DNA of 64,000 nucleotides from NCBI RefSeq assembly GCF_022811845.1, contig NZ_CP064266.1, forward strand, positions 5,022,001-5,086,000, given 5' to 3'. A model generated the notes under the pieces. That model was given only the letters and a program-made list of their open reading frames with translations, made no database searches and was not told the DNA's origin. The position numbers and the translations under genes were made by a program. Origin of the DNA: Bacillus pseudomycoides (GTDB lineage Bacteria > Bacillota > Bacilli > Bacillales > Bacillaceae_G). This document shows, one piece after another, positions 45,236 to 52,842 of this stretch. Position 1 is the first letter of the stretch, and every line of letters starts with the position of its first letter.

Positions 45236-46495
45236 ATAAAGGCAAGCGGTATTATTGTTGAATATAACCCCTTTCATAACGGTCATGCTTATCATGTGCA
45301 ACAAACAAAAAAGTTAACACAGTCTGACATTACAATCGCTGTCATGAGCGGACCATTTTTACAACGTGGTGAACCAGCCCTCGTATCAAAGTGGTATCGA
45401 ACCAAGATGGCTCTAGCTGGCGGTATAGATCTTGTTGTTGAGCTACCTTATGCATTCGCAACACAAAAAGCCGAAACATTTGCTAACGGAGCTATCTCTA
45501 TTTTAGATGCCCTTGGCGTTTCTGAAATTTGCTTCGGCAGTGAGGATGGAGTAGTTCAAAATTTCTATAACACCATTTCTTTACGTCAAAAAGAAAAAGA
45601 TACTTTCAATCAACTTGTGCAGCAATTTATGAATGCGGGAAACAGCTATGCAAAAGCAACTTCCCAAGCCTTCTCACAGATTTTATCGGACGTCAATACT
45701 GTTGATATGTCCCAGCCAAATAATATATTAGGCTTACATTACATCGAAGCAATTCTTTCACAAAAGAGTTCAATTGTTGCACATACCATCGAAAGGTTTG
45801 CCTCCCATTACCATGATGAAACCTTTCAAGATAATCATATCGCAAGTGCAACTAGCATTCGCAAACAGTTATTTAGTAACAACCATTCATTCAAAACTAT
45901 TTATCCATTTGTGCCAAATCATACTGCATCTCTTTTAGAACACTATAAACAAGCATATCATACGCTACATTGCTGGGAGAGCTATTTCCCATTTTTTAAA
46001 TACAAACTTCTTACGATGTCTGCACAGGAATTACAACATATATATGAAATAGAAGAAGGGTTGGAGCATCGTATTTTATCAAAAATACATAATAGTTCTT
46101 CATTTCTTAGTTTCATGGAAGCATTAAAAACAAAACGCTACACATGGACTAGATTACAGCGAGCATGTACACATATTTTAACGAATATAACAAAAAGAGA
46201 AATGGAAAAGGCACATATAGAAAAGCATTCACCATATATCCGATTACTTGGTATGTCACAAAAAGGACAAACTTATATTTCAAAACATAAAAAGAACCTA
46301 GAACTCCCGCTTCTTACTCATACGAAGACATTCAAGCATCCCGTTCTAGACATAGAGCGAAAAGCAAATGCAATTTATTTTTCAGTACTGCAAGAACCTG
46401 TACGCACAACATGTATACAAAAGGAGATAACGCAACATCCCATTCGGTATGATGAAACAACGAATAAATTTTTATCCCGCATTAACGGACAGTAA
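45236..46495 (+). CDS. tmcAL: tRNA(Met) cytidine acetate ligase TmcAL, non-AUG start, bcr1-derived C-terminus
   Basis: Forms N4-acetylcytidine at the wobble position of elongator tRNA-Met using acetate and ATP (B. subtilis YlbM). The first ATG, 45296, gives 399 residues but omits the conserved KASGIIVEYNPFHNGH segment with the nucleotide-binding HxGH motif, which is encoded in frame upstream. There is no ATG, GTG or TTG there. With AAAGGAG at 45221-45227, the best-spaced codons are ATA 45236 and ATC 45233. I list ATA (419 residues). The last residues SRINGQ and the stop lie in a bcr1-like repeat that begins at 46471. Confidence 0.88.
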   Translation: MKASGIIVEYNPFHNGHAYHVQQTKKLTQSDITIAVMSGPFLQRGEPALVSKWYRTKMALAGGIDLVVELPYAFATQKAETFANGAISILDALGVSEICFGSEDGVVQNFYNTISLRQKEKDTFNQLVQQFMNAGNSYAKATSQAFSQILSDVNTVDMSQPNNILGLHYIEAILSQKSSIVAHTIERFASHYHDETFQDNHIASATSIRKQLFSNNHSFKTIYPFVPNHTASLLEHYKQAYHTLHCWESYFPFFKYKLLTMSAQELQHIYEIEEGLEHRILSKIHNSSSFLSFMEALKTKRYTWTRLQRACTHILTNITKREMEKAHIEKHSPYIRLLGMSQKGQTYISKHKKNLELPLLTHTKTFKHPVLDIERKANAIYFSVLQEPVRTTCIQKEITQHPIRYDETTNKFLSRINGQ

Positions 46496-46627
46496 CACTC
46501 CCACCTCAAAATTCAGCGAAAGCAAAGGAGTTAGGTAGGAGATGAACTGTCCATAAAAGCCCGATTGGTTCAACTAATAATCAGTGGGGGATGGAGAAAA
46601 CCCCCACTGATTAAAGTTTCACTTTAT
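46471..46627 (+). repeat. bcr1-type short mobile repeat with TTTAT duplications
   Basis: A 147-bp unit (46476-46622) flanked by direct repeats TTTAT at 46471-46475 and 46623-46627; 157 bp in all, close to the roughly 155 bp and TTTAT target duplication described for B. cereus-group bcr1. It starts CCCGCATTAACGGACAG, contains ACTGTCC (46547-46553) complementary to GGACAGT near the left end, and has a strong hairpin ATCAGTGGGGG / CCCCCACTGAT near the right. The left end overlaps the tmcAL 3' end, and the right end abuts the ylbL terminator. Family assignment is from memory of bcr1. Confidence 0.8.
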
Positions 46628-46656
46628 AAAAAAACCTCTCTAGAGCGAGAGGTTTA
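46624..46656 (-). terminator. Rho-independent terminator after ylbL
   Basis: Minus strand AAACCTCTC / GAGAGGTTT with a 6-nt loop followed by TTTTAT. It overlaps the ylbL stop codon, and its T tract merges with the right TTTAT of the bcr1-like element. Confidence 0.85.
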
Positions 46657-47679
46657 CTTTTTCTCTGACATTTTTTCTAAATATGCTAATGCATCATCTA
46701 GCGTATCTACCGGTACAATTTTCATCTTTGTCTTAATATCTTTCGCTGCTACAAGCGCTTCTTTATAATTCGATTTTGATGCCCCTTTTTCATTTGGAGC
46801 AAAGAATATTTCCGCCCCCGCATCACTAGCTGCTACAACCTTTTGCTGAATACCACCAATCGGACCAATTTCCCCCTTTTCATTAATGGTTCCTGTCCCG
46901 GCAATTTCATGACCTTTTGTCATATCTTTTTCAATTAATTGATTATAAATTTCTAATGTAAACATTAATCCCGCCGAGGGACCACCAATTTCATGCGAGT
47001 CGATTTTCACCTTTGGGTCTACTACTAATTCCTTATAAGGAGCAATCGAAACCCCAATTCCTACACGCCCTTTACCATCAGGAATTTGTTTTAACGTTAA
47101 CTTTTCCGCCATACGCTTTTCCCCTCGAACATATTCAACATTTACTACTTCACCTTCTTTTTTCCCTGACATGTGTGCAATAAATTGATCTATCTCTTCA
47201 AAAGGCTGACCATCAACAGCAACAATTACATCTCCCAGCTTTAATTTTCCTTCAGCAGACATATTTTTAGCAATCCCAGCAACTAATACTCCTTTCTCTT
47301 GAAAAGAAACGGATCGATTTGCGCGTTTATATGCATTATAAATTGCTGCATTTTGAGAATCTTTCATTGCATACGCTTGACGGAATTGATATTCCTCATC
47401 ACTCTCACCTTTTTGTAAGATCTCCTCAGCTTTAGAAATATGACTGTATTTATTAAATTGGGCAGCTATTAAATTTACAACATTCGCGGGCCCCATCGAA
47501 ACTGTCACAAGCATAAAATCACCTGATTCTTTTTTTCCACCATCAACTTTTACATACGGTTCTAGTTTTGCTGCCATACCTGGTTTAGTTACATAATACG
47601 GAAGGCGTACATAGACAAGTAACATTGCCAATATAACTCCAATTAAAATTGCATATATAAACCGAAAACGCTTAAACAT
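46654..47679 (-). CDS. ylbL: SepM-family membrane serine protease with PDZ and Lon-type domain
   Basis: 341 residues from MFKRFRFIYAI (47679). An N-terminal membrane segment (about 6-25) anchors an extracytoplasmic protein with a PDZ domain (about 110-190, GVLVAGIAKNMSAEGKLKLG) and a C-terminal Lon-protease-like domain with the catalytic Ser in HEIGGPSAGLMF and Lys further on (ASDAGAE ... K). In B. subtilis YlbL and CtpA degrade the SOS division inhibitor YneA. The start overlaps the ylbK end by 8 bases. Confidence 0.93.
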   Translation of the reverse strand: MFKRFRFIYAILIGVILAMLLVYVRLPYYVTKPGMAAKLEPYVKVDGGKKESGDFMLVTVSMGPANVVNLIAAQFNKYSHISKAEEILQKGESDEEYQFRQAYAMKDSQNAAIYNAYKRANRSVSFQEKGVLVAGIAKNMSAEGKLKLGDVIVAVDGQPFEEIDQFIAHMSGKKEGEVVNVEYVRGEKRMAEKLTLKQIPDGKGRVGIGVSIAPYKELVVDPKVKIDSHEIGGPSAGLMFTLEIYNQLIEKDMTKGHEIAGTGTINEKGEIGPIGGIQQKVVAASDAGAEIFFAPNEKGASKSNYKEALVAAKDIKTKMKIVPVDTLDDALAYLEKMSEKK

Positions 47680-48463
47680 TATTTTTCTCCTTCCACTGCT
47701 CAATTAACGAATAAATTTTCTGAATATGTTTTTCAGCCTCTTCTTCTCCAACTCGAATAATGTCTTCAATATGAGTAAAAGCACGAGAACTAAACTGTTC
47801 TACTGCCGGCCGCATCATTAAATCTGAGGCAATTTGCCGATTAACAACAAGTTCATGTTGCATAATTTCAATACTTTGCATAATAACATCATAAATGGAT
47901 GTGACTTCTCCATTCACCTTAATAGGAGATACATCTACCGCAATTACAATATCAGCGCCTAAGCCTTTGACAACAGAGACAGGAATACGATCAATCACCC
48001 CACCATCTACTAATAAACGGCCATCTATTTTCTCCGGTACAAACACCCCTGGAACGGAAATACTTGCCCTCACCGCATCAGCAATAGAACCGCTTGTAAA
48101 TACAACTTTTTCCCCCTTCAAAATGTCAGTGGCCACAACTGCAGTTGGGATATCTAACTCTTCTATTTTTTTATTATATGTAAACATTTTAATCATATCT
48201 TTTACACGTTTTCCAGAAATAAATCCCATTTTCGGTACAGTAAAATCCAAATAATACTTTCTTTTAAATACAGTCGCCATTCGGTAGAGCCTCTCAACGT
48301 TACAACCGGCCGCATAAAATGTCCCAATTAATGCTCCCATACTACTTCCTGCGATCATATCGATGGGAATATTCGCTTCACGTAGCACTTTAATAATTCC
48401 TACATGCGCAAAACCTTTTGCACCTCCAGATCCAAGAGCCAAGCCTATTTTCGGTTCATTCAT
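47672..48463 (-). CDS. ylbK: Patatin-like phospholipase family protein YlbK
   Basis: From MNEPKIGLALGSGGAKG (48463; AAGGGTGAG upstream), 263 residues. The patatin Ser-Asp dyad is visible: oxyanion loop GSGGAKG, nucleophile Ser in GSSMGALIG (GxSxG) and Asp in LLVDGGVIDRIP. Similar to RssA-like serine hydrolases; the substrate is unknown. It overlaps ylbL, so the two are co-translated. The gene is divergent from ylbJ. Confidence 0.92.
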   Translation of the reverse strand: MNEPKIGLALGSGGAKGFAHVGIIKVLREANIPIDMIAGSSMGALIGTFYAAGCNVERLYRMATVFKRKYYLDFTVPKMGFISGKRVKDMIKMFTYNKKIEELDIPTAVVATDILKGEKVVFTSGSIADAVRASISVPGVFVPEKIDGRLLVDGGVIDRIPVSVVKGLGADIVIAVDVSPIKVNGEVTSIYDVIMQSIEIMQHELVVNRQIASDLMMRPAVEQFSSRAFTHIEDIIRVGEEEAEKHIQKIYSLIEQWKEKNNV

Positions 48464-48578
48464 TTCTCTCACCCTTAAAATTTTTTTCATCCTCTTTTTC
48501 ATACTTATGGTCTAAATTCACCATGTATCCACGTATACTGAAATGAACGTTTTTGGGACAAAGGGGGGCTACGTTAAA

Positions 48579-49811
48579 ATGTATGAAAAATGGAAAACAG
48601 CTTTTCTCACCATAACAATGCTATTTCTAACATTTTCTCTCGTACTTCACCCCCAAGCCGCTTTGCAATCTTCTATTCGCGGATTAAATATATGGTGGGA
48701 AGTTGTCTTTCCTTCGCTACTACCTTTTTTTATCGTTGCGGAGCTTTTAATTAGTATTGGTGTTGTCAAGTTTATCGGTGTTATATTAGAACCGCTTATG
48801 CGTCCACTCTTTCGTGTGCCTGGTATTGGCGGTTTTGTTTGGGCAATGGGAATGGCCTCTGGCTTTCCCGCAGGCGCCAAATTAAGCGCGCGACTTCGGC
48901 AAAGTAATCAACTAACACAAATTGAAGCAGAACGACTCGTATCATTTACAAACTCTTCTAACCCATTATTTATTTTTGGAGCTGTTTCTATTGGCTTTTT
49001 TAACAATCCAAAATTAGGTTTCATACTAGCTGCTGCACATTACCTTAGCAACTTTACTGTTGGATTACTGATGCGTTTTTACGGTAATAACAATACTTAC
49101 ATAAAAGAAAAACAATCCACTCAAAAACGTTCTTTACAACACGCTTTTTCAATTCTTCACGAGACACGTTTACAAGAGAACAGACCCATTGGAAAACTAC
49201 TTGGTGATGCGATTATCTCCTCTATTCAAACTTTACTCATGATTGGCGGATTTATTATTTTATTCTCCGTTTTAAATAAAATGATTACGGTCTTCCAACT
49301 CACGGCAGCACTAGCTTTTATTATGCAACATATTTTAACTTTCTTCCAATTATCACCACACTTTAGCATTCCCATCTTATCAGGGCTTTTCGAAATGACA
49401 CTAGGTAGCCAAATGATTAGCCAAACCAATCAGACTACAATTCTTGAACAAGCAATGGTAACAGGCTTTATTCTCGCATTTAGCGGTCTTTCTATCCAAG
49501 CTCAGGTAGCAAGTATTTTAGCCGAAACTGATATTCGCTTTAAACCGTATTTTTTTGCAAGAATTATCCAAAGTATTCTCGCTCCAATTTATACTTTTAT
49601 ATTTTGGGTGCCACTTTATGAAAAATTACATTCTTTTTCACCAAATCAACAAGATATTCCTGTATTTTTATCAAGCCATTCTTCTATTCTTACGAAGGCT
49701 TGGGAAACATTACTTTACTATGGCCCTGCCTTTACACTATTTTGCTTATATCTATATGTTATTTTATTATTCTTACGCATAATAAACAGAGAAAAACCCC
49801 GTTCATCTTAA
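48579..49811 (+). CDS. ylbJ: Sporulation integral membrane protein YlbJ
   Basis: From MYEKWKTAFLTITML (48579; AAAGGGGGG upstream), about 410 residues, with around 8-9 membrane segments; a nucleoside-recognition (Gate) domain-type repeat is seen around GLNIWWEVVFPSLLPF and GMASGFPAGAK. In B. subtilis ylbJ is SigE-controlled and needed for heat-resistant spores. The 3' end overlaps the convergent coaD by 9 bases at a shared terminator. Transported solute unknown. Confidence 0.92.
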   Translation: MYEKWKTAFLTITMLFLTFSLVLHPQAALQSSIRGLNIWWEVVFPSLLPFFIVAELLISIGVVKFIGVILEPLMRPLFRVPGIGGFVWAMGMASGFPAGAKLSARLRQSNQLTQIEAERLVSFTNSSNPLFIFGAVSIGFFNNPKLGFILAAAHYLSNFTVGLLMRFYGNNNTYIKEKQSTQKRSLQHAFSILHETRLQENRPIGKLLGDAIISSIQTLLMIGGFIILFSVLNKMITVFQLTAALAFIMQHILTFFQLSPHFSIPILSGLFEMTLGSQMISQTNQTTILEQAMVTGFILAFSGLSIQAQVASILAETDIRFKPYFFARIIQSILAPIYTFIFWVPLYEKLHSFSPNQQDIPVFLSSHSSILTKAWETLLYYGPAFTLFCLYLYVILLFLRIINREKPRSS

Positions 49812-49820
49812 CGGGGTTTG
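49791..49820. terminator. Bidirectional terminator shared by ylbJ and coaD
   Basis: AAACCCCGTT / AACGGGGTTT with a 6-nt loop, inside the overlap of the two convergent coding ends. The plus strand has TTTGAAACTTTTC after it; the minus strand has TTTCTC. Confidence 0.85.
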
Positions 49821-50294
49821 AAACTTTTCTTTTAAAGCACGCTCTACAGTAGGAGGGACAAGACCAGCTACATTCCCACCATAACGAGCCACTTCCTTCA
49901 CAATGCTTGAACTTAAAAATGAATATTGATTGTTTGTCATAATAAAAAAGGTTTCAATATTCTCATCCAATTTACGATTCATCGATGTAATTTGCATCTC
50001 ATATTCAAAATCAGAAACGGCACGTAAACCACGCAAAATCGCGTTTGCATTACGCATCTTTGCATATTCAACTAACAATCCACTATGCGAATCAACTTTT
50101 ACGTTTGGAATATCTTTTGTCGCTTCTCGGATTAACTCTAGGCGCTCTTCTACTGAAAAGAACGGTTTCTTAGAAGAATTATTTAAAACGACAACATAAA
50201 CTTCATCAAACACCTTTGCGCCCCTTTTAATAATATCCAAATGTCCAAGAGTTATTGGATCAAAACTCCCTGAAGAAATTGCTATACTTGTCAT
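49803..50294 (-). CDS. coaD: Phosphopantetheine adenylyltransferase
   Basis: Adenylates 4'-phosphopantetheine in coenzyme A synthesis. The 163-residue nucleotidyltransferase has the HxGH motif in GSFDPITLGHLDII, RGLRAVSDFEYE and the ISSSxVKE-type motif FLSSSIVKEVA. Length is normal. It overlaps rsmD by 4 bases, the common rsmD-coaD pair. Confidence 0.97.
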   Translation of the reverse strand: MTSIAISSGSFDPITLGHLDIIKRGAKVFDEVYVVVLNNSSKKPFFSVEERLELIREATKDIPNVKVDSHSGLLVEYAKMRNANAILRGLRAVSDFEYEMQITSMNRKLDENIETFFIMTNNQYSFLSSSIVKEVARYGGNVAGLVPPTVERALKEKFQTPLR

Positions 50295-50857
50295 TCGGTC
50301 CCCTCACCTTCATACTTATAAATCGAAATCGCCGTAATACCATAATTTTCTGCTCTTACCTTTACAAGCTCCCCTATTATCTCAGGTAAGACTACATCAT
50401 CCCCATGTTCTGCCATAATCAATCCATCTTTATTCAATAATCCATGTTGATCCATGACACTAATTAATGAAATAATCTTTTGATCTTTGTATGGTGGATC
50501 TAGCAGTATAAGGTCAAATGATAATTCGCGTTTAATTAGCGCCTTTACAGCACGCTCTGCATCATTTCTATACACTTCAGCTTGATCATGCATTCTGCAG
50601 CTTTCTAAATTTTGATGAATCACCTTGACCGCTTTATTATCTCGATCAACAAAAATTGCTTTGTCAATTCCTCTGCTAAGCGCTTCAATCCCAAGCCCTC
50701 CGCTACCTCCAAACAAATCGAGGGCAATCCCTCCTTCGAAATAAGGGCCAATCATATTAAAGATGGCTTCTTTTACTTTATCTGTTGTCGGTCGCGTTGT
50801 ATTACCTGGCACAGCCTTAAGCGGATGCCCTTTACATTTTCCAGAAACTACTCTCAT
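50291..50857 (-). CDS. rsmD: 16S rRNA (guanine-966-N2) methyltransferase
   Basis: SAM-dependent m2G966 formation in the 30S head (B. subtilis YlbH). The 188-residue protein has the N-terminal MRVVSGKCKGHPLKAVPG, SAM motif LDLFGGSGGLGIEALSRG near residue 46 and catalytic LILLDPPYKD (DPPY) near residue 118. First gene of a short rsmD-coaD transcript behind a 548-base non-coding region. Confidence 0.96.
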   Translation of the reverse strand: MRVVSGKCKGHPLKAVPGNTTRPTTDKVKEAIFNMIGPYFEGGIALDLFGGSGGLGIEALSRGIDKAIFVDRDNKAVKVIHQNLESCRMHDQAEVYRNDAERAVKALIKRELSFDLILLDPPYKDQKIISLISVMDQHGLLNKDGLIMAEHGDDVVLPEIIGELVKVRAENYGITAISIYKYEGEGTE

Positions 50858-51199
50858 TCGCTGTCACTACCTTTATTTCAATCTATCGAGCGATTATTCA
50901 CGTGAGTAACCGCTATCAATCCCCACTGTTTTCTGGGTATTTTTCTACTACAGGATAACCGAATCAGCTACCTATTAAAAGAAAAAACAATTTATTTCTT
51001 TTAATAGGTAGCATGATAACTTTTCCGTATTCCATATGTACATTCATCTCATTATTCATGAATAAGATCCCCTCTACTAACACAGGGTTCCCTTTATCTT
51101 TTTTATCCTATCATAAAATAAAAAAAAGAAAAATAAAAAGCCTACGATAATTTTTAAATTCATTATGTATATCTTCATTTAGATTGGACATAAATAAAT
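50858..51199. other. Non-coding region upstream of rsmD with a 14-bp inverted repeat
   Basis: No gene is supported. A perfect inverted repeat GCTACCTATTAAAA (50967-50980) / TTTTAATAGGTAGC (51001-51014) with an A/T-rich middle is the main structure; it has no T run outside the stem. A weaker direct arrangement of ATTCATGAAT (51052-51061, palindrome) follows. The minus strand must hold the rsmD promoter. Rfam describes a ylbH leader RNA upstream of this gene in Bacillus; I cannot align it here. Confidence 0.55.
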
Positions 51200-51345
51200 A
51201 TAACAACATCACCTTCGATGTTGTTGCCAACCGCGGAGAAGACTTACGTTTCCCCATAAGTTCTTCCTCCGGTTTCTCCTCTCCCTTTGCCTTCTTACTA
51301 GTACATACTAGTATAAGAAGGGCCCTGCTTTGCAGGGTTTTTTTC
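51200..51345 (+). ncRNA. Candidate structured RNA or leader ending in a terminator
   Basis: Four consecutive hairpins on the plus strand: AACAACATC / GATGTTGTT (51202-51225); an imperfect ~18-bp stem AACCG.GGAG.AAG / CTTCCTCCGGTT (51229-51274); CCTTCTTA plus CTAGTA / TACTAG plus TAAGAAGG (51290-51321); and CCCTGC / GCAGGG with seven T (51323-51344), a standard intrinsic terminator. It lies 61 bases ahead of the gene at 51406, so it is either an attenuated leader of that gene or an independent small RNA. The same stems exist on the minus strand upstream of rsmD. Confidence 0.55.
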
Positions 51346-51405
51346 TTTGCCTGCTTTTCATTTTAAAACTGAAATGATACAGTAAAAGAAAGAGGAGGAA
51401 ATAAT

Positions 51406-51795
51406 ATGATTCAACGTTTTATTGAACTAGGAGAAGGCTACTCCGATTTATATGAATTACTTGAAATTGCAAAAACACATAAAGATCGTGTATCTCACAT
51501 GTTACAATTCGAAACTTTAAAAAACGATAAAAAGGTATGCTCATTTGTTGTTGTTCTTAAACCAACAGTGGTTGGTGATTTCCAACCGTTATACATATGC
51601 CGCGAAGGGATTCCCATGCTTGAAAATAAAAAAAGCAAACGAATCATTTTATTCGAAGAAACGGCTGAACAAATCGGGAAAAACGTTACTTCTTTTACCG
51701 TAAAACCTTCTACAATTTTCCCAGAAAAAGAATTATATTTTAATCACCTTATCGGCATTTTACGAATGAATCATTTCATTCCTCCAATGCAATAG
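51406..51795 (+). CDS. Uncharacterised conserved Bacillus protein (129 aa)
   Basis: 129 residues, soluble, no signal or membrane segment. AGAGGAGGAAATAAT gives an excellent ribosome-binding site. Sequence features: an acidic start IELGEGYSDLYELLEIA, a beta-rich centre (VCSFVVVLKPTVVGDFQPLYICREGIP) and a C-terminal helix; no catalytic motif I recognise. I recall related Bacillus proteins carrying an unsupported 'methylthioribose kinase' label; nothing kinase-like is visible. It is preceded by the structured region at 51200-51345 and followed by a terminator, so it is monocistronic. Confidence 0.85.
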   Translation: MIQRFIELGEGYSDLYELLEIAKTHKDRVSHMLQFETLKNDKKVCSFVVVLKPTVVGDFQPLYICREGIPMLENKKSKRIILFEETAEQIGKNVTSFTVKPSTIFPEKELYFNHLIGILRMNHFIPPMQ

Positions 51796-51830
51796 CAATT
51801 TTGATACTCATTGTATTTTGATCAACATAA

Positions 51831-51868
51831 AGAAGACCCCCACCAAATTAGTGGGGGGTCTTTCTCTT
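51831..51868. terminator. Terminator between the 129-aa gene and ylbG
   Basis: AAGACCCCCAC / GTGGGGGGTCTT (one extra G in the right arm, 7-nt loop) then TCTCTTT. It serves the plus-strand gene and abuts the ylbG stop on the other strand. Confidence 0.85.
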
Positions 51869-52134
51869 TAACTATAGTCGTATTCTTTCGCGCGATCTGG
51901 ACGTGAATTTTCAAATTCCGTTTTAAGAAACGGGCGATATGATTGCTCAATTTTTTTCACAAAAGGAAGTTTATTTAGTTTTTGCATCATATACTCTATT
52001 TGTTCCATATCACAATATACGACGGCATATTTCAACCGCTTTGATATGTAATGTATATTACCATATTTCCTTAAAATCTTGGCATGTTTCAATGAATGTA
52101 AATAAACAATCATACTTTGTCGTTGCCCGAACAT
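51868..52134 (-). CDS. ylbG: UPF0298 / DUF2129 protein YlbG
   Basis: 88 residues from MFGQRQSMIVYLHSLK (52134), with GGAGAAGATT ahead; an ATG 12 bases upstream is nearer the ribosome-binding site and possible. Small basic protein with a ferredoxin-like predicted fold (YVVYCDMEQ-type strand at AVVYCDMEQIE and C-terminal RPDRAKEYDYS). Function unknown; it is conserved next to rsmD in Bacillus. Confidence 0.9.
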   Translation of the reverse strand: MFGQRQSMIVYLHSLKHAKILRKYGNIHYISKRLKYAVVYCDMEQIEYMMQKLNKLPFVKKIEQSYRPFLKTEFENSRPDRAKEYDYS

Positions 52135-52256
52135 AATCTTCTCCATCTTCTCCTTTTATATACTCATATTCTTGTATCTTATAAAAATAATCAGAAATTT
52201 GCGAAATTACAGCGCATTGTAGAACAAGTTCTGTATACGGCTTCTTTCAATATTCT

Positions 52257-52286
52257 AAAAAACGGGGCATATCACCCCGTTTTTTT
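52257..52286 (-). terminator. Rho-independent terminator at the ylbF stop
   Basis: AAAAAACGGGG / CCCCGTTTTTT with a 7-nt loop. The ylbF TGA stop (52272-52274) is located in the loop, so the last codons of ylbF form one arm. The T run follows on the minus strand. Confidence 0.88.
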
Positions 52287-52724
52287 ACAACCACAACTTC
52301 CACCAGAGCCACAACCGCCTCCGCATCCACCTGCATCAAAAAACGGATTTCCAGTAGGAACTTTAATAGCAGATGATACCTCGGAGCCAATCGCTCCACT
52401 GACTTCATCTAATAATTTTTGCAAAGCGTTTTCTGCTTTTTTAAAAGCAGATACCTTTTCATGCAAATCTACAGAACGCTTTAACTCTCGCATATTTTTC
52501 GAAACGAAAGTATAATCGGGATGGTATTTTCCAAAGCGTTGCACTTCTTCATATCGCTCTTTCATTACTGTAAATTGACCAATTAATGCTTGAGCCTCCA
52601 AATCTTCCTGTAACGCCTTATAACATTCACGATAACTCTCTGCTATATCTGAACAGACAATCGCTTTTGCAAGCTGTTCTGCCTCGTCTAATATCATTAC
52701 GCTTTCAAGCGTCGCTACAATCAT
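52272..52724 (-). CDS. ylbF: RicF (YlbF), subunit of the RicAFT Fe-S complex
   Basis: 150 residues from MIVATLESVMIL (52724; GGAGGTGTCTCTC upstream). Helical Com_YlbF domain (about 5-115) with FGKYHPDYTFVSKNMRELKR, then VPTGNPFFD and a Cys/Gly-rich tail with five cysteines (GGCGGGCGSGGSCGCKK). In B. subtilis YlbF, YmcA and YaaT form a complex carrying 4Fe-4S clusters that stimulates Spo0A phosphorelay, competence, biofilm formation and RNase Y processing; the tail supplies ligands. Confidence 0.95.
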   Translation of the reverse strand: MIVATLESVMILDEAEQLAKAIVCSDIAESYRECYKALQEDLEAQALIGQFTVMKERYEEVQRFGKYHPDYTFVSKNMRELKRSVDLHEKVSAFKKAENALQKLLDEVSGAIGSEVSSAIKVPTGNPFFDAGGCGGGCGSGGSCGCKKTG

Positions 52725-52842
52725 GAGAGACACCTCCGAGTATCCATCATAACACATTTAAAGCGGAACTACTAATTTGAATATCATATCTCTATATAAA
52801 GTGAAAAGTTCTCTACAGAAAACACTCATTCTTCCTAATTTC

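Noticed and set aside
51111..51257. 48-codon minus-strand ORF (MGKRKSSPRLATTSKV...) with GGAGG ahead of its ATG, upstream of rsmD
   Set aside because: It overlaps the hairpin region, ends in a low-complexity Phe/Leu run and has no recognisable homologue; the purine-rich Shine-Dalgarno is one arm of a hairpin. Kept only as a remote leader-peptide possibility.
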